NCBI RefSeq assembly: GCF_032062135.1
Contig: NC_092859.1
Location: 131,115,486-131,179,485 of the forward strand
Reading direction: 5' to 3'
Length of the DNA stretch: 64,000 nt
Source of the DNA: Pyxicephalus adspersus
Taxonomy: Eukaryota > Chordata > Amphibia > Anura > Pyxicephalidae
In this document: in pieces, positions 1 to 12,000 of the stretch
How positions within the stretch are numbered: position 1 is the first letter of the stretch
Layout: the number at the start of each line of letters is the position of its first letter
Notes under the pieces: generated by a model
Seen by the model: the letters and a program-made list of their open reading frames with translations, nothing else
Database searches by the model: none
Told to the model about the DNA's origin: nothing
Translations under genes and position numbers: made by a program

Positions 1-1017
1 TGCCACTATTGGCAGCCACATATGCCTTCATTTTTATTATAAGGAACCAGTCAGAATAGACAAAAGCATAAGGAGTCCAACTCAGTCCATGATTTTCCTT
101 CTCAGCCAGCAACTTGTACTCAGAAGTACAGGGAAGGAAGACTTTGAAATTCATTCACATTCAAAAAAAGATGAACTCCCAGGATCCTGTGTTTAACAGC
201 AAGAGATAAAGGCAAAAGAAGAAGATGGGTCTGTAGTAACCTTTCCTGGAATACCTGCGTCCTACACTCCCCGCTTCCCTCTCAGTATGGTGACTCTTGG
301 AAAAAAATGATGTGCTTTGAAATGATACAATACTTCCCCCCAGTCTTCCACCCCTCATTGTTTATCCTGAACATGATTGCTTTAGATAAGTGTTGCTTTT
401 ACCTGTTGCTGTTACTATATCATATTATGCCCGTTTATGTTATGGCACTGGAGATGAGTCATTTGGGTTTTTAGAAATAACTCAACAACCATAGATTGCA
501 ATTAAACCTAGCCCATACATAATTTACCGGAGTTCTAGTAACTTTAGGGACCATATCTCAATGAAAGGCCCTGGGAGATGCAAAAAACCAGCATGCAATT
601 TAGCTTATTGGTCCTGAAATGGAACTGTGGCATTTTTTTTATTGTCGCCTATTTCCCCGTTAGGATGATTACCATCACTTCTTGTCCCGGAGACCAAAAT
701 GACTTTTTGTGAGGGGAAAATTTGTTTTATCACTTTGAACTATATTTTTTTTTATTATTTTACACTCTATAAGTGTTTTATAGAGAATCCAGTAGGAGGA
801 CACTAACACTGTCAGGAGCACTAAAAAGATTTATTGAAGGAATAGAAGGAGAAGGCACTTAGAGTGAACTGGAAGCTTGGTTTCTTCAACATAGCCCATT
901 TACGATCATGATGTTCCTCTGGACACAATCACAGCTTTTTCCTAAAACATCATCCATTCTATACAAGCTGCTGGAACTTTATGTGGTGAAGTCACCTAAT
1001 GGCTTATAGTCCTAAAC
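1..1017. other. intergenic, nothing recognised
   Basis: AT-rich single-copy-looking sequence. No exon, RNA gene or repeat that I can recognise. The only open frame above 60 codons (161-358, minus) is low-complexity and resembles nothing. Confidence 0.5.
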
Positions 1018-1589
1018 CAGTGGTACCCAACCTTTTTTTTTCCTCCGGGGGTCGCTGTTGACATTAGAATAAAACTCACGGACCACAATGCAAATAAACA
1101 TTAAAGATGTATGTTTAAAACTAGAATAGTTTAATTTGAAATTAAATTGAAATGTTTCTAGTTACTGTAACATACATGTACCAAATAAAAGTAATGACAA
1201 ATCAAGAATCTCTGCAATGGATACTTCTTGGAACATCTTCAGGGCCCTATATCTCCCCATTCCCGAGAAATTAGGGTTCATAGAAGGTAGGTGGCCATCT
1301 ATGTGTGACAGGGTAGCACAGTATGAAAGTATAGTTTTTCTTATCCTGTGATGGTGCTGTAGCAATAAAGATTTAGGGGGGAGTTAGCCACAAGTCCCCC
1401 ACCTATTATACACTTTATTATACCTACAGCTCCCCTTTCAGGAGAAACTGGGATTCAAAGAACATAAGCGGACATTTATTTATGTTTGTTTTTTTTTTTT
1501 TTGTTTTTTTTTACACAGAGGAATTGGGGTTCATGGAGAGTAAGGGGACAGCTGGATGTGGCCTGCGGGCCGTAGGTTGGGCACCCGTC
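1018..1589. mobile_element. hAT-like non-autonomous element, degraded
   Basis: The left end CAGTGGTACCCAACCTTTTT and the inverted right end (GGTTGGGCACCCGTC) form an imperfect terminal inverted repeat of hAT (Charlie-like) character. Interior includes GGACCAC-type text as in other hAT short elements. Flanks cctaaac / cttaaat are only a weak 8-bp duplication. Confidence 0.55.
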
Positions 1590-2261
1590 TTAAATTATCT
1601 AGTTCTAACAGATAACAGTTTTATTAGTATAGTAATAGCTACTTACCACTGGGGTTACCCTTTGAAAACCATCATAAAAAGGAAATGCCACAATTTTTCA
1701 AAACCTCCAACACTGTTCAGCTCTAAATAACTAGTACTAGATAACATTCATTCCCTTATGGCCTCTTGTATCCACTGCATAATATAACTTAAAAGCTACT
1801 TATTAAGGTCAACAGAGTTTATTTATTGAAAAATGTTACAGGAAATACAAGAAAGTAAAGGCAATGCAAATATGGTTAGCAGAGGAGGGCAGTGGTGTGA
1901 ATGTGAATTATGGCCCTACATGGGCAAAACAGTTACCCCCCTAAAGAAAACTTTTTGATCTACTTATATCCACATAGCTCTAAATAAATACATGTTCCAT
2001 GATAAAAGTTTATTTGAGCTCTGACCAGCTACGTCTGCTGCAGGTTCAGGTTGAAGCAATGCACTGACTCGGCTACCTTGGGCCAAAACAGAACCCAGAC
2101 TGAGATGAAATGCAAACATAAGTGCGAAGGGGCAAACATTCAGACCTGAAGTGAACTTCCTTCACAAAACAACTGGTAAAGGGCTAAAAAATATTCACTA
2201 CAAGTGTAGTAAATAGGCAAATGGACCTAAATTATGTTTTAAAATATGTTTTATGTATATG
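1590..2261. other. intergenic, nothing recognised
   Basis: No gene or clear repeat seen between the hAT-like element and the L2 tail. Confidence 0.4.
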
Positions 2262-2380
2262 TTTGTCTCTTCGAGTGTAAGCTCTTCTAGGCAGGGTCCT
2301 CTCCTCCTGTGTCACTGTCATTTAAGGTATAGCGCTGCATAATATGTAGTCAATATATAAATACTGTTTAATAATAATGA
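2262..2380 (+). mobile_element. L2-type LINE 3' end fragment
   Basis: Carries the tail signature 'gtaagctcttctaggcaggg', 'cctcctgtgtcactgtc' and 'agcgctgcataatatgt', followed by a TAA-rich tail. The same text recurs at least four more times in the window. Confidence 0.75.
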
Positions 2381-2747
2381 ACTATGTTTAAAGTATATTT
2401 ATAGCCAAAATGTATTTCATAGTTTTGGATAGAATAGTAAAGGGTAAAAACCCAACAAGGTTATTTTTTTTTTTGCCTATGTACCAGTAGGGTTCACAAT
2501 TTCCAACTTAACTTCCTGTCTAAGATGCAACAGGAAACTGGAGGAAGCCAGAGACATTCACCACTCAGCTGTCTTTATAACAAGTAACCCCATTGGAACA
2601 GTTCCTCTTTTACAACTCAAACTATGGATTCCTTCGCACTGTTTTCTCAGGGACAACAATCACCAATACAAAGTGGTGGTAAATCTCCCCAGGCAATAAA
2701 AACTTGATGGAGGATTAGAATAACCCCTTTATTGCTCCACACTCTAT

Positions 2748-2787
2748 CCCCCCCCCCCCCCCCCAAAAAAAAAAAAGAAAAAAAAGT
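2748..2787. repeat. poly-C / poly-A low-complexity tract
   Basis: A run of 17 C directly followed by A-rich sequence. Prone to sequencing length error. Confidence 0.9.
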
Positions 2788-3055
2788 TTGACCTTAACAT
2801 ACATTTTAAAGAGAGATTTGTAAGCTACTAAATTGCTTGCCCCTTGCTGTACACGTGTTATATAAGTGAAGCCAGGGGCTGCCAGACAACTTGCAGTTTC
2901 AGAAATTAGAAATGGGAGACTATTTATTCCTCTTATGGCAACATATTTATTTTCTTTGTTATTGGTATACAGGTTGGTTTTGACAGGATGATTCTTAATA
3001 ATAAAAACTTTCTATTTAAAAATTCTCTAACTAAAACAGAACTAAATTCCACCTC

Positions 3056-3192
3056 TTGGATTGTAAGCACTTCGGGGCAGAGTCCTCCCCTCCTTCTGTG
3101 TCACTGTCTGTATCTGTCATTTGCAACATTGCATAAATTAAATGTACAGCGCTGCGTAATATGTTGGAGCTGCATAAATCCTGGTAAATAAT
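3056..3192 (+). mobile_element. L2-type LINE 3' end fragment
   Basis: 'ggattgtaagcacttcgggg', 'gtcactgtctgtatctgtca' and 'gtacagcgctgcgtaatatg' are the same tail as at 2262, 18281, 20282 (inverted) and 49865. Short open frames here are transposon-derived. Confidence 0.8.
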
Positions 3193-4692
3193 ATTAACTT
3201 TCCTGTCCATGTCCTGTCCTGTTTTTTTTATTAACAATTATGTATGTGTGAAGCCATGGAAGTACAAAATGCAAGTAGGGAGACTTCAGAAATTGTTTCT
3301 AGATAAATATATGCAAATAGTGCTGTCTGAATAAAGAAAAGACGCATTTGTAATAGCAATCCTTACTTGCCAGTTCAGACCCTGAGAAGAACCACCATTG
3401 GTCAGCATTTTGTTTTAAGCATAGAGAGAATGATCCTTCATTCCTAAGAACAAATATACAAAAATGACACATTGTATCTATAATCATTTATTAGAAGGAA
3501 GAAAATTCACTAGTATTTACATGTGCAAAAAGCAGTTATTAATCCAAAATAAACAATAAAAATAGTATTATCCTTCATACAGAAAAAACTTCATGTTTTT
3601 TTAGGAATACTAGTTCCCATATATAGTTCAGCTGATTTATTGTTTTCATTAGGAGCAAAGCACAAAGTATACAGATTAAGCAAGCACATGAACAGATGAA
3701 AGGCAGTTAAAAACTATGAGAATTAAAAAGAAAAATTCCACAGTCTAAAAGGTTACTCTCAGAAATGTGTGTAATTTCTTTCATAAAGCATGCCTGTTAT
3801 AAATAAAAATCATTCAGAATCATGGAGACTTGTTGGCACAGCTAATGAGGTTATGGACTCATTGCAACATATCACAATTCTTCTTATTATTATATGTATA
3901 AGTCATCTAAATCTAGCAATATTTGCCATACCATATCTCAGGGGCATGTGTAGAGGAACCAATAAAAGAACAATACAATATTGCCAGATATTTCAGTACA
4001 TCAAATACTTAGCAACAGTACATTTCAGTGAACAATACCAGTAACACGTGAAGAATAAGTGAATGATGTGGATTTTACGCTGCCTACCTTACCAGGCCAT
4101 TCAAATTATATTTACCCAGTCACAGCATACACTGGAAGATTGGACATACTGACTGAATATTTCCTTTTAAATGGAAAGCCATTTCTAGAGTTTCACTACT
4201 GCCGATTTGCTGGGTGTATTGAAATAATTCAGGATGTACTACGAGCTCCTGACTGGCTATAAACGGTTCACAATCTGCCATGACGTTACCTTACACACCA
4301 TGGTAAATGTATGGTAAAAGCAGACTTTTCTTCTGTAGGCATGTTTACACTAGCCATACATCTAAATGATGCTTTTACCTGGCTGTAATAATATAGAACA
4401 TTGTTTAAATAATCCACTCATAGGATTCTTCTATAGTAAGCACAATCCTTGCAAACTCTGAAGGATTTAAGCAGTGGTTTTACTGATTTAATGGTATGAC
4501 AATCCATATATAAAACACTCCATATGATAAAGGCCTCAATCCCAGGCCACAGTTAATATTTCACAGCAACCTTAACCTTCGTGCTTTTCATTGCCCAGTG
4601 ACAATGTTAACGGAAATAAATGGAAGACCAATACACAAAATGTAAATACATTATATATACATACAAACCATTAAATAATCACTTTGGAAATT
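3193..4692. other. downstream flank of SECISBP2L, possible distal 3' UTR
   Basis: No exon or clear repeat. Minus-strand AATAAA at 3487-3492 and 3636-3641 could serve a long 3' UTR, but a transposon copy (4697-5039) lies between them and the gene. Confidence 0.35.
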
Positions 4693-4696
4693 TTAA

Positions 4697-5039
4697 AGTG
4701 GAACTAATATCCCACCTTCAAAAATCTACTATCAGGCAGGTGGTCACTGCAGAATTGGACAGGCAATGTCCCTTCTGCAATAGTTGCTCTTGCCTGCCTG
4801 ATCACCGCCCAGCTATCAAAATTTTCTGAGCTGCACACGCAGTTTATCATTGGTGGCCAAACAATTCCGGCTTTCCTTGCATGTGCCGGGAACAAATGAA
4901 CCTCCCTCCCTGTGAGGGAGATACATCATCTTGGCATAGGCAATTAAGATAGCCGAAGAGGATCTGCAGCAAGAAAAGAAGATGGCGCCGCCCTGCAACA
5001 GAAGAGAGTTAGGTGAGAAATTGCGGGTTTTGTTCCGCT
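4697..5039. mobile_element. TTAA-flanked MITE (family A)
   Basis: Inverted ends AGTGGAACTAATATCCC and (complement of the right end) AGCGGAACAAAACCC, with TTAA at both junctions (4693-4696, 5040-5043). Relatives at 31038, 47470 and 60138 share the aaRtGGAACTAAA end. The TTAA duplication suggests piggyBac-type mobilisation. Confidence 0.65.
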
Positions 5040-5043
5040 TTAA

Positions 5044-6594
5044 TTTCTCACTTAAGCAAAGATTACAGAAAACTATAACAAGAACTGACAAGGAAGATTT
5101 AGAAAAGAAAAGTAATTCCCCTCAGTATGATCTATTAGTTTGGGTAGGTATACTGAAATCGTTGGGACCAACTACCGGTATTTCTTTTTCTTCAGGGGCC
5201 ACAGCACAGGCTAATAGAAAGAAGTATATAGTCTGTGTGAGGGCAAACAATATTTGGTTTCAGCTAAGGTGCCTCTCCTAAAATAGCTACAAGTTATCCA
5301 TTGTAAACGACGTTCATGATGCATTTGCACAAACTTCTAACTCCTTTATCACTGGGCATCTCAACTGTCACCCAATCATAAAGCAGTCAGAAAAGAAGAA
5401 ACATTTAATACATATCTGGGTAACATCTTTTAAAAAACACAGGATTTATCTTGGAATTCCTGGGAAATAAACTGAAAAATTTGGAACTGCATTTACTATG
5501 CGCTGCATATCAATCATTCCTGACATGTAACATTTTATGAAGATGAATTAATCTTTTTTCACTACCTACTAACGTACACCGTTAGTCACAGTGCTTTCCT
5601 TTTCTGACACATTTGTCAAAATAAGTAGGAAAACGGACTGAAGCTCAATAAAAAAAATTACCTAGCTAAATAACACATTCTATTGGGATCAAGAATGCAA
5701 ACATGTAGACGGGAAATAATCCCCGATAAGTAAAATGTCTTACAAATTTGTAATTCTGTCATTTCCACAAACAAGATGGTGTTTAAAATACTTGCAAGCT
5801 AAGATCAGTCATGCCACTCATGTCTAAAGTGTACCTGTCACCTATACACAGGCGGACAGACACTTTTTTTGAACAAATGCCCCGCCCATGAGGTCTCCAA
5901 TAACCACTAACATCATTGTGGCAAAAGATCTGCACAAAAAGCTGCCCCACCGTGCATAGCCAACGAATACATTTAAAGTTGGCCTCACTTCATACTCTGC
6001 ATTTTATGACTTCTGTCACTAAACAGGTTGCTTTAATTAAAACTGTACACGTCAGTCGCCTGATGGAAACTGAAATTTGTATACTTTTCAAAAGTTTAAT
6101 ACAAACAGGGTTATGAAAAAATTAGTAACTAGTAAAGATGTTGAGATCTACATACCAGTAGATGCATATACTGATGCAATATATACAAAAACAAGTTCTG
6201 TTTGTTTCCTTGGTTGGTAAACAACTAACAGAACTATTGCCAACATTGATTTATACACAAAGTTAGCCTTTCTTTGTTCCAAGTACAACATGCAAAAAAC
6301 AGGACCACCTTGAACCAGCCCATGGCATAGACCCTATTGTATCATTAAAAAGAGCATTATACTGCCATATAGACAGTTGTATCATACAGCACCTAATTGT
6401 CATGAACATACAATAAACAATTTTACACTCGGTTATACCAATCCAAAGTATTTTGCCGTGCAAAGGCTGATCTACGAAGTTGCACTATGTACAGTAAGAG
6501 GACCACATCATTTTAGGTTGCATTTTAAGGAGGACTAATAAGTAAATCCTGCCAGTTCATATCTGCTTCATAACAGGTGCTAATCTTAGCAATA
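5044..6594. other. possible distal SECISBP2L 3' UTR, nothing recognised
   Basis: No gene, RNA or clear repeat seen. Confidence 0.35.
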
Positions 6595-7356
6595 TTTATT
6601 CCAATAAAAGTTAAAACAGTCATACAAAAACAGAACAGAAAAAAGTATTACATACTAGTTACACTAAAAACAAATATTGAAATGTTTATGCCAAGTACAA
6701 TCTTATGATACTATTTTACTTTACCAAGTACCAACTACTGGATATTGGAACTTAGGCAAAGCTGAATCTACTAACCGACTGCAGACTAAGTAACAACTGA
6801 TACTGAAAGCCATTTATTACACAGGAGATTGATACAACTGCAAACAGCACAATTAAGCAACTGTTTGAGACTGTTGTGAGACCCTGAGCAAGATCTACTG
6901 ACAGTCAGTTATTACAAAGCCCACAAATACTTGTGGTTCAGTAGAAAAAAAACCTCTCATCATTACTAAACAAAAAGAATGACTTAACAACTGAAAAACA
7001 CTGCACAAAAAATAAACTGTTGTCCCTATAGATTCAACAATTTTATTTATGCACAACTTCATTATAAATATCAAATGAATAGATAACTGAAAAAACAACA
7101 TATAATTACTTGCAGAACACAAAACTTACCTCAAGTATAAATGTTTGTATATTAGGGTGCAGAATCAAAGTAAAACTCCACTTATCAAACTAAAGATGAT
7201 GAAGGATAACCATAGTTTTAAACAAACCGGAAGGTGCAGACCTGAACTAGCTGCAGTGAATACTGTAAAACTGGTAATATATAAGGGTACCTAGCTTTTT
7301 TAAAAAATGCACAGTGGAGGCATATTGAGTTTAGTTTGCTGTATTTATTTTATTAT

Positions 7357-7400
<44 letters not shown>

Positions 7401-8407
7401 ATTTCTATTTTGTGTTAAATGCCTCCCCACAACTAAAAGCTACCTTACCGTATAGAGTGTTTATAAAGATAGCAGAAGCTGATATGGTAAACACTATCAA
7501 TGTGTGTATATTAAATGTTTGATGGACATAACACAAGTTGTACTACTATTTGTTATAGATGAATTGGTAAGTTTTTTAGAATAATATTATAGCAAAAGTG
7601 AACAGAAAAGGGAACAGAAGAAAACCTGGGACACATGGCATGAAATATCATAATTCCCCTATACATGCATGCACTGGGTGCTGAGGGAATAATACTTAGG
7701 AGCTAAACACTGGGCATAAAAGATGGGGCTGCAACCTTGATTTTCTTGCAGCATAACAGGGAAATATAGTACAACTGGCCATAGCCTTCCACTTGGCCGT
7801 CACTTCACAAGATAGGAGGATGATCTTGGGGCCTATTACTCAGTCAGATCCACCCAGAATTATATATTGCAAGTTCCACCAAGGATACAAGTTCCATACA
7901 AGGATATGGCAGACACCCTTTACCAGTCCATGTAGCGCTTAGCAGATTTCTAACATATACAATGTGGCCAATTCTAAAAACTATTTTAGTACCTGCTGTA
8001 ACCATATTAGGTTCGTTTAAAACTACAGTTATCATTTAGACATAAATCATATTTTATCCCTGTTAACTTTACAATAACCATGAACTACACAAAACAGAAC
8101 TGCTGCTTGTTTTGTGTTACAAGTGCACACTAAAGTGCACATACCGTTCTTTGCCTGACAGATGGAAACATTCCTTCCTGTGCCCCCTAGTGCTGAAGTA
8201 AAGAAGAGCAACAACACAATTAATAAAATTATTTACATGGAATTAAATACAGATTGGACATTTAAACAGTGCAAAACATTGAGATGAAACAAATATGGGA
8301 ATGGCTGAAACTCTCCCAGTAGTTCCATAGAAGGACCAATTCCTGAGTTTGTTGTAGTCAATGATTTTTGTTTTCTTACATTAAAAATTAGAATTAGAGT
8401 TTTCTTT
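6595..8407 (-). other. SECISBP2L: probable SECISBP2L 3' UTR (end uncertain)
   Basis: No coding potential or recognised repeat follows the stop. Minus-strand AATAAA hexamers occur at 7344-7354 (two overlapping), 7042-7047 and 6595-6600; further ones lie at 3636-3641 and 3487-3492. The human gene has a long 3' UTR, so the transcript may extend well past 6595. A (TA)n run (7360-7394) lies inside. Which site is used cannot be told from sequence. Confidence 0.4.
7358..7394. repeat. (TA)n microsatellite
   Basis: About 17 TA units in the probable SECISBP2L 3' UTR. Confidence 0.95.
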
Positions 8408-9027
8408 TTATAAACCCCTCCCAGCACTTTGTGTTTGCGATCCATTCCTAGGAAGCTTTTCCGCTGTCCGTTCCTTGCATTCAACAACTGGATCTACATG
8501 TTCAGAGGGTTCCACTTCATCATCGTCTTCACTCTGCTCTATATTATCCTCTTCTGGGCTATTTACAAGCTGAAGTGTCTCCATAGTTCTCTGAGTCTCT
8601 GAAACCCAGGACTCTATTCTGCTTACTGAAATAGGTTCCTGGTGATACTCGTCATCTTCTTCCTCATCATCATCATCTTCCTCTAGCATTTCAGGTACCA
8701 GCGTGCTGGTTGTACTTGTCATGGAGGAGTTGAGGACATCCCTGCCACTTCCATCCCATGATCCAGTTTCAGTACTCTGCTGGGATGCCCATTCCAGATT
8801 GTCATCTGGTTTCACCTCCTCTTTTTCTACCGGACTCAACTTGCCCAGTTTACTGCCCGAGGTAGTGACACCAGGAGTGTTCAGTGGTGTTTGTTTATGT
8901 ATGCTGGCTTTACTATCAGATTGGACATTAATGGTATGTTCTGAATCCACGGTCCTCACAGAACAGTCTTCATTTTCTGATGCTTCAAGTCCATCAGATG
9001 TTTCTACCATATTTCTCCAATTTGTTT
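8408..9027 (-). CDS. SECISBP2L: SECISBP2L coding exon 17 (last, with stop)
   Basis: 620 nt, acceptor TTGCCACAG|AA. Encodes [20 protein letters not shown], the KEEVKPDD / [12 protein letters not shown] block, an acidic run ([15 protein letters not shown]) and [20 protein letters not shown] short insert before SRIES that I recall in the human protein (EVQLN) is absent. The stop is TAA at 8408-8410. The C-terminal 20 or so residues do not resemble the human end and are the least certain part. Confidence 0.94.
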
Positions 9028-12000
9028 CTGTGGCAACGAAAAGCACAAACATCATTATTAACTCACAAAATAAATTGATGCGCTATGGGACTGTGGAAGG
9101 AGACAAATTAAAGATACATTCAGTGTAAATATGGAAAACTGTATATATACATAAACTAGTGGGTATGCCTTGAAAACAAATATTAAAATTGGCATCCATA
9201 ATTGCAGGACTTTTTTCTGTCATATCGCATTTCATGTGATAAAAAAACATTGAAAATGGCAAATTAATTTGTTGAGTACATATCAAGAAATAGTAGAAAA
9301 ATAGATTTACAGCTTTGTGTTGACACCTGCAGACAGGTAAAGCAACTTGATACAGCTTACAAGGAGGTTAGCTGTAGGTCCCATGCACCTTTTAATAAAC
9401 CTTGACTGATCTTAGAAGCGTTTCAAACTGATGTGCAAGGGCACCTGAAACCAATTTGCATATTGCCCATCAACACAGGCCCAAAGCAATTTGACACAAG
9501 CCCTTATTATTTGTCTGGAGTTCCACCCTCATTACACTCTGCATAATAGACACATAAATTATCCTTATTTTGTATTTAAAGATTACTGCAAAATCCTCTA
9601 TAAAAGTTTTAATTGTTGCCTAAATTGTTATTTTATCCACTCATTTATAAATCAGCATAGCGATTTGCAAAACAAAAAAAACCAAAAAAAAAACCCCCAC
9701 ATACCATAATCCTTCTCATTGACTTCTGATATAGGCTCAGAAATGACACTGCAAAATGAAATTGCACTGGCTGCAGATGGGTTGCGAGAGTGACCCATAT
9801 GGTGAGGACCTTTCTTAACATTCTTTAGAGCCTCCTCAGCCTGTTCCTGCTCCATTGATGACACCATATCCTTGTATGCCTTTCTGGCCTCTTCGGTTAG
9901 CGATACCAAGTTATTAAATAAGCTCTATACAAAAAAAAGGAAGAACAAGTCAGGTTATGGAGGAAGGATAACCTAGGGAATACAGTACATACAATATATA
10001 TTTACATGAACTAATATTCACTTAATACTACTAAACTTTGTTTTGTTAGGATATTTAATACATTTGATGGTCAAAGAAATACAGAAGGCAACTCTGTACT
10101 CAAAAGTTTTTCCACAGGTATATGCCTGCTGGGGTGTTTTATGGTGTATTTACGTTTTTCCACATTACACCATGGAATTACTGATATTTTTATTCAAATG
10201 AGCATTGAAAAACCACATTTTTCATTTATTTAAGTACATCACCTTTATCTGTAGGCAATGTTAGGATAAAAATTGATTCCTTGCTAGTTTAAATATGAAA
10301 TAGCAGATAATTTAAATGGGGTGTAACAAGGGTTTATTAATTTCATATATCCTAATGGCATACCATTCAGACACCTTTTAATATTTGGAACGATTGGCCT
10401 CCATATGCTGATCTAAAAGCTTTATTTCACATTTTTAGTTATGTGGAACCTTGTAAAATAATTGTTGTCACTGTGAAAATTTAGAACTGATAGTTTATCA
10501 CATACTGATATTTAAGACTTAATTATAATATACTTGGGTTGTCATCTTACCTCTGCCCCAGAGTAGCTGAAAATGCCAACAACACTGACAGGTACCAATT
10601 TGTTTACACAGCGACCCAGTGCCTTCCTTCCTAGTGCAAAAACAAAGGGTATTTCTTGCTCTCTGGCCATAGCAATTACATTGTAAAGAGCTTCATCCAA
10701 TCCACCTGTTAAAAAAAAAAATAAAACAAAAAAAAAAGGATAATACTGTCTGAATACTGGTGGCCTTGAAAAATAGTTTTTTAATAAATCTACTTACAAT
10801 ATACCGTTTCTATATATGCAAAACTGGGCAGCCTTGGCAGATTGTTTAGTAATCATATGAACAGTTTATTGTTTGGTATTTTTATAAAATATAAAAAGTG
10901 CCATATGGGCAGAATTTGAATTAAACCGATTAACTTGTTGAAGGTTGGTGACACAAACAGCCTTGTGGATGAAGGAGACCAAGGGTGCACTTATTTTAGG
11001 AATCAGATTCACAGTGATGTATAACTACATACAGCGTTATACAGACTACTAAGCAATTGTCATTGAAAATAATGATTGTTAGTAATCGTTTCCAGGGACA
11101 ACAGAACAATCGAGTGCTGCACACTTAAGCATCAATCTTTTTGTAGGTTATTTCTTAAATGTTTTTCCCTAACAGATTTCTTTGTTTTTCAATTTAATTG
11201 TACGGTTTATATAATTCACATTAAAAGTGGGAAGAGTTTTGCAATGATTTATTGTGGTCTCATTTTTACATCACACAAACCTGGCATTTTAACAGGGGTG
11301 TGCACACCTGAACTGTACACCTTGTTTAGGGCACCTAAGAATCAAAACGGTTTGACAGACTTTATAGTCATAAAAAAAATATTAGTAGTTGATGACACCT
11401 ATGACTATAGTAATTTAGAATCTTCAGTATTTGGTCTCAAAAAAACATTTTAAAAACATAGTATCACATGAACTAAAGGGGGCTTAATTTTCAGGTAAGT
11501 TCAGAAAAGAACAATCAAAATATCTGCAAGGAAAATATTTGTTATTAAAAAAATGATCAAGACAACAAACCTTTAGACTGAATTTTCTCACAGTTTGGTG
11601 AAATAATGACACACTTGATCTTGTTTAACTTCATGTGCTTTGTTACTTCTCTTAAACCCATAACTAATCTTCTCTTTGACTTGGCTTTTACTGGGTCTTT
11701 CTGGTATACTCTCTCTTGAAAGCTGACAAGTTCTTGCAGTAACACAGTTACACATTCATCGATCTCCTTACTTAGTACTTGGTTGCAATACCTAGGAAAA
11801 ATGAAAAGTACACTAAATTATTGTTAAAAACAGCGATACATGGTCATACATAATGTACACACACACCTTTGTAGAGCTCAGCATCTTAAACTCAGCCTAT
11901 TATCTACGAGGTTTGTGGCTTCCAAATTTACACAACACCCCTATTATCTTGAAATATTTCAAGGCACTCCTGGACTAAAGCATATTCCTAAAAATGGCCT

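Noticed and set aside
6595..8407. A SECIS element or other self-regulatory RNA in the SECISBP2L 3' UTR
   Set aside because: I saw no convincing SECIS core (paired UGA/GA quartet with an AA loop); folding would be needed to claim one.
8703..9128. Plus-strand 141-codon open frame
   Set aside because: Antisense to SECISBP2L exon 17; its length follows from the coding constraint of that exon.
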